Shown here one piece after another: positions 5,161 to 6,987 of a DNA stretch of 6,987 bases (its first letter is position 1; every line of letters starts with the position of its first letter). Made by a program: the position numbers and the translations under genes. Location: contig JBHIDJ010000150.1 in the NCBI GenBank assembly GCA_046760105.1, positions 1 through 6,987 on the forward strand, written 5' to 3'. The notes beneath the pieces were generated by a model. That model had not been told where the DNA came from. It saw nothing but the letters and a program-made list of their open reading frames with translations, and did not search any database. Origin of the DNA: JBHIDJ01 sp046760105 (GTDB lineage: Bacteria; Pseudomonadota; Gammaproteobacteria; Acidiferrobacterales; SPGG2).

Positions 5161-6417
5161 ATGACACAGGGACCTGATGTGCTAGACCCTGCCCAATGGG
5201 ACGCGCTGTGGGTAGACGCAAACCTTGCGACGATGGCCACCGAGGCCAGCACACCTTATGGCGCAATTGAGGATGGCGCGTTGGCCACCAAAGACGAGCG
5301 TATTGCTTGGGTGGGGGCCCGTAGCACACTACCCCCAGACACATTGACGCGTATACCTACTATATATAACACCGACGGCCGCTGGATCACGCCGGGGCTC
5401 ACCGATTGCCACACCCACTTGGTATACGGCGGTAACCGCGCCAAAGAGTTCGAAATGCGGCTTATCGGCGTGAGCTACGAAGAGATCGCGCGGCGCGGGG
5501 GTGGCATCCTGTCAACAGTGAAAGCGACTCGCGACGCAAGCGAGGAAACCTTGTTGGAATCCGCGCGATCCCGCCTGGCCTCGCTGATGGCCGAAGGCGT
5601 CACGACCATAGAGATCAAGTCCGGTTACGGGCTCGATGTGGACACCGAAGCCAAGATGCTTCGCGTGGCAAGGGCGCTCGGTGAAAACAATCGGATAACA
5701 GTAACCACGACATTTCTTGGTGCGCACGCGCTGCCGCCCGAATACAAGGATCGCTCTGACGAGTACATCGATTTCGTCTGCAACGGGGTGCTACCAGCGA
5801 TTACAAACGAAAAGCTGGCCGATGCGGTAGATGCCTTCTGTGAAGGGATCGGCTTCTCGGCAGCGCAGACAGAACGGGTGTTCCAAGCCGCGCAGGCGCT
5901 CGGCCTGCCTGTGAAATTACACGCCGAGCAACTTTCCGACCTCGGCGGTGCCGCCCTGGCCGCACGCTATGGCGCGCTGTCCGCCGATCATCTGGAATAC
6001 GCTTCTGAAGACAGCATCAAAGCGATGGCCGCCGCTGGCACCGTTGCCGTCCTGCTGCCCGGCGCCTATTACTTTCTTAGAGAGTCGAGGGTGCCACCGG
6101 TCGATCTGTTTCGGCGCGATGGCGTCGACATCGCGATCGCGACCGACAGCAATCCGGGTAGCTCGCCGGTTTGCTCGCTGCTATTGATGCTCAACATGGC
6201 TTGTACGCTTTTCCGGCTGACTCCCGAAGAAGCGCTGGCGGGCGTCACCCGCAACGCCGCCAAGGCGCTGGGCATGAGCGGTTCGATTGGTTCGCTGGAG
6301 GTGGGAAAGAAGGCGGATTTTGCTATCTGGAATATAGACCACCCGGCGGAGCTTGCCTATCGAATCGGCTACAACCCCTGCCATCAAGTCATTAAGGATG
6401 GGTTACCAGTTCCATAA
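5161..6417 (+). CDS. hutI: Imidazolonepropionase
   Basis: HutI hydrolyses 4-imidazolone-5-propanoate to N-formimino-L-glutamate, the third step of histidine degradation. Starting from ATG 5161 it has 418 residues, slightly longer than typical. A GTG two codons upstream (5155) is in frame and could be used instead, and the Shine-Dalgarno is weak for both. Landmarks, numbered from the ATG, are the metal-binding DCHTH with H84/H86, followed by LVYGGNRAKEFEMRL; IEIKSGYGLD at 150-159; FLGAHALPPEY at 185-195; metal-binding H254 with E257 (KLHAEQLSD); H277 (SADHLEY); and D329 (IATDSNPGSSP). The C-terminus, YRIGYNPCHQVIKDG, is diagnostic of HutI. There is no signal peptide; the enzyme is cytoplasmic. 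It diverges from hutF, whose enzyme uses its product, and converges on hutG, which encodes the last step. Confidence 0.96.
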   Translation: MTQGPDVLDPAQWDALWVDANLATMATEASTPYGAIEDGALATKDERIAWVGARSTLPPDTLTRIPTIYNTDGRWITPGLTDCHTHLVYGGNRAKEFEMRLIGVSYEEIARRGGGILSTVKATRDASEETLLESARSRLASLMAEGVTTIEIKSGYGLDVDTEAKMLRVARALGENNRITVTTTFLGAHALPPEYKDRSDEYIDFVCNGVLPAITNEKLADAVDAFCEGIGFSAAQTERVFQAAQALGLPVKLHAEQLSDLGGAALAARYGALSADHLEYASEDSIKAMAAAGTVAVLLPGAYYFLRESRVPPVDLFRRDGVDIAIATDSNPGSSPVCSLLLMLNMACTLFRLTPEEALAGVTRNAAKALGMSGSIGSLEVGKKADFAIWNIDHPAELAYRIGYNPCHQVIKDGLPVP

Positions 6418-6420
6418 CTT

Positions 6421-6455
6421 CAGATTCAAGAGACAAGGGGCAAGGAACAAGCAGT
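6421..6455 (+). repeat. Degenerate heptamer repeat block A (AAG-type units)
   Basis: Just after the hutI stop the sequence reads in 7-base units: CAGATTC, AAGAGAC, AAGGGGC, AAGGAAC, AAGCAGT. Four units start with AAG and four end in C. The unit AAGGGGC recurs at the end of block B (6495-6501). No coding frame occupies it. Confidence 0.5.
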
Positions 6456-6467
6456 AACGAACGCTTT

Positions 6468-6502
6468 AGAGTCATGAGTTGCGAGTCGAGAGTCAAGGGG
6501 CA
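6468..6502 (+). repeat. Degenerate heptamer repeat block B (GAGTC-type units)
   Basis: Five 7-base units follow one another: AGAGTCA, TGAGTTG, CGAGTCG, AGAGTCA, AGGGGCA. The core GAGTC is conserved in three units and varied in two. The period of seven excludes a coding periodicity. The block is the approximate inverse of block C. Confidence 0.7.
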
Positions 6503-6508
6503 CAGATC

Positions 6509-6550
6509 GGACTTTCAGACTCAAGACTCCGGACTCGGGACTCCGGACTG
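6509..6550 (+). repeat. Degenerate heptamer repeat block C (GACTC-type units) overlapping the end of hutG
   Basis: Six 7-base units follow one another: GGACTTT, CAGACTC, AAGACTC, CGGACTC, GGGACTC, CGGACTG. As the reverse complement of the GAGTC core of block B, it could fold with B into a long imperfect hairpin on either transcript. From 6521 onward the units lie within hutG and supply its stop codon and its last residues (SGVPSPES). They are similar in form to the short tandemly repeated repetitive heptamers known from cyanobacteria. I do not claim they are the same family. Confidence 0.75.
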
Positions 6551-6987
6551 TTCTTCCGTCCATTCCAACATATTATTAAGTAACGCCTTCAGACTAGGCT
6601 GCACCTTTGTCGCGAGCTCATCGCGGTAGGTAAATGGATACTCCTCATCCATATAGGTGGCTTGCGATAGCTCTAACTGGACGGCGTGAATATTCTCTTC
6701 CGGACTGCCGTATTTACGCGTGATGTAGCCGCCCTTGAAACGCCCGTTTACAACACTGGTAAACCCTGAAGCCTGCTTTAGGGCCTCCGCGAGCTTTGAC
6801 TCGAGCGCGGGGGAACAACTCTTCCCATCGGCAGTGCCTAGATTAAAGTCGGGCAGCACACCCTCAAAAAACCGCGGCACGCGCGAGCGGATCGAGTGTG
6901 CCTCGTAGAGAAGCGCGACACTGTGTTGTTCTCGTATGCGCTCGAGCTCCTCTCGAATTTTGATGTGATAAGACCGCCAAAACGCCC
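6521..6987 (-). CDS. hutG: N-formylglutamate deformylase, 5' end outside window
   Basis: The frame is open from the right edge to TGA at 6521, giving 154 visible residues. A GTG at 6880 is only an internal valine, because homologous sequence continues upstream of it. HutG hydrolyses N-formyl-L-glutamate to formate and glutamate, the final step of the five-step histidine route. Conserved blocks are LLYEAHSIRSRVPRFFEG at 25-42 (with H30), LPDFNLGTADG at 44-54, VNGRFKGGYITRKYG at 79-93, HAVQLELSQATYMDEE at 100-115 and KVQPSLKALL at 127-136. Family members are about 260-270 residues, so roughly 110 N-terminal residues are missing from the window. The end is odd: the last eight residues, SGVPSPES, and the stop are encoded by the heptamer repeats. 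The tail may have been added or replaced by repeat spread. This is the zinc-dependent HutG type, not the arginase-like formiminoglutamase of the four-step route. Confidence 0.95.
   Translation of the reverse strand, partial: AFWRSYHIKIREELERIREQHSVALLYEAHSIRSRVPRFFEGVLPDFNLGTADGKSCSPALESKLAEALKQASGFTSVVNGRFKGGYITRKYGSPEENIHAVQLELSQATYMDEEYPFTYRDELATKVQPSLKALLNNMLEWTEEQSGVPSPES

Noticed and set aside
5013..5252. Upstream extension of hutF to 5252 (80 extra residues)
   Set aside because: It would overlap the first part of hutI and cover both promoter candidates. The added residues do not resemble the amidohydrolase N-terminus, and the promoter at 5043-5071 fits the ATG at 5012.
5356..5372. AT-rich run CTACTATATATAAC within hutI as a promoter or operator
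   Set aside because: It lies inside the conserved hutI frame (residues around PTIYNTDG) about 200 bases after the start, with no -35 partner and no gene immediately downstream to serve.
6421..6550. CRISPR array
   Set aside because: The units are 7 bases, contiguous, degenerate and of two polarities. There are no spacers of uniform length and no cas gene.
6521..6880. A separate 119-residue gene starting at GTG 6880
   Set aside because: The same frame continues open to the window edge with conserved HutG sequence (YEAHSIRS) upstream of the GTG, so this is one gene cut by the edge.

Overview
The window is a chromosomal segment from a Gram-negative bacterium, most likely a gamma- or beta-proteobacterium. 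Reasons: moderately high GC, Shine-Dalgarno-led genes, a five-step histidine (hut) pathway using HutF and HutG, a twin-arginine-type leader on MsrB, and a soluble class III cyclase of a type common in proteobacteria. No taxonomic marker gene is present, so the assignment is tentative. Nothing looks like a phage, IS element, CRISPR array, tRNA or rRNA.

Layout. Bases 3-86 hold the last codons of a plus-strand gene, probably malate synthase, followed by a hairpin that may be its terminator. The gap up to 280 contains a long-range complementary pair of arms that ends on the ribosome binding site of the next gene, msrB (281-787, plus). msrB encodes methionine-R-sulfoxide reductase, with an export leader and a well-placed internal start. 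Converging on it is a minus-strand series of four genes, read from right to left. It starts with hutF (5012-3624, formimidoylglutamate deiminase). Next come an NMT1/THI5-like periplasmic-binding-protein-fold gene without signal peptide (3548-2658), a ChaC-like gamma-glutamylcyclotransferase (2642-2073), and a class III nucleotide cyclase with non-canonical substrate residues (2028-802). Gaps are 75, 15 and 44 bases, so one transcript is plausible. A good sigma70-like promoter lies just upstream of hutF.

hutI (imidazolonepropionase, plus, to 6417) diverges from hutF across a gap of about 145 bases. It converges on hutG (N-formylglutamate deformylase, minus, cut by the right edge). Between hutI and hutG lies a field of degenerate 7-base tandem repeats, with GAGTC-type units on one side and GACTC-type units on the other. 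The last units run into hutG and encode its C-terminal tail.

How the genes work together. HutI converts imidazolonepropionate to N-formimino-glutamate, HutF deiminates this to N-formylglutamate, and HutG releases formate and glutamate. This is the five-step, ammonia-releasing route. HutH and HutU, needed for the first two steps, are not in the window. The most unusual feature is that hutF appears to share a transcript with a leaderless binding-fold protein, a glutathione-degrading-type enzyme and a cyclic-nucleotide synthase. A functional link between these is inference only.
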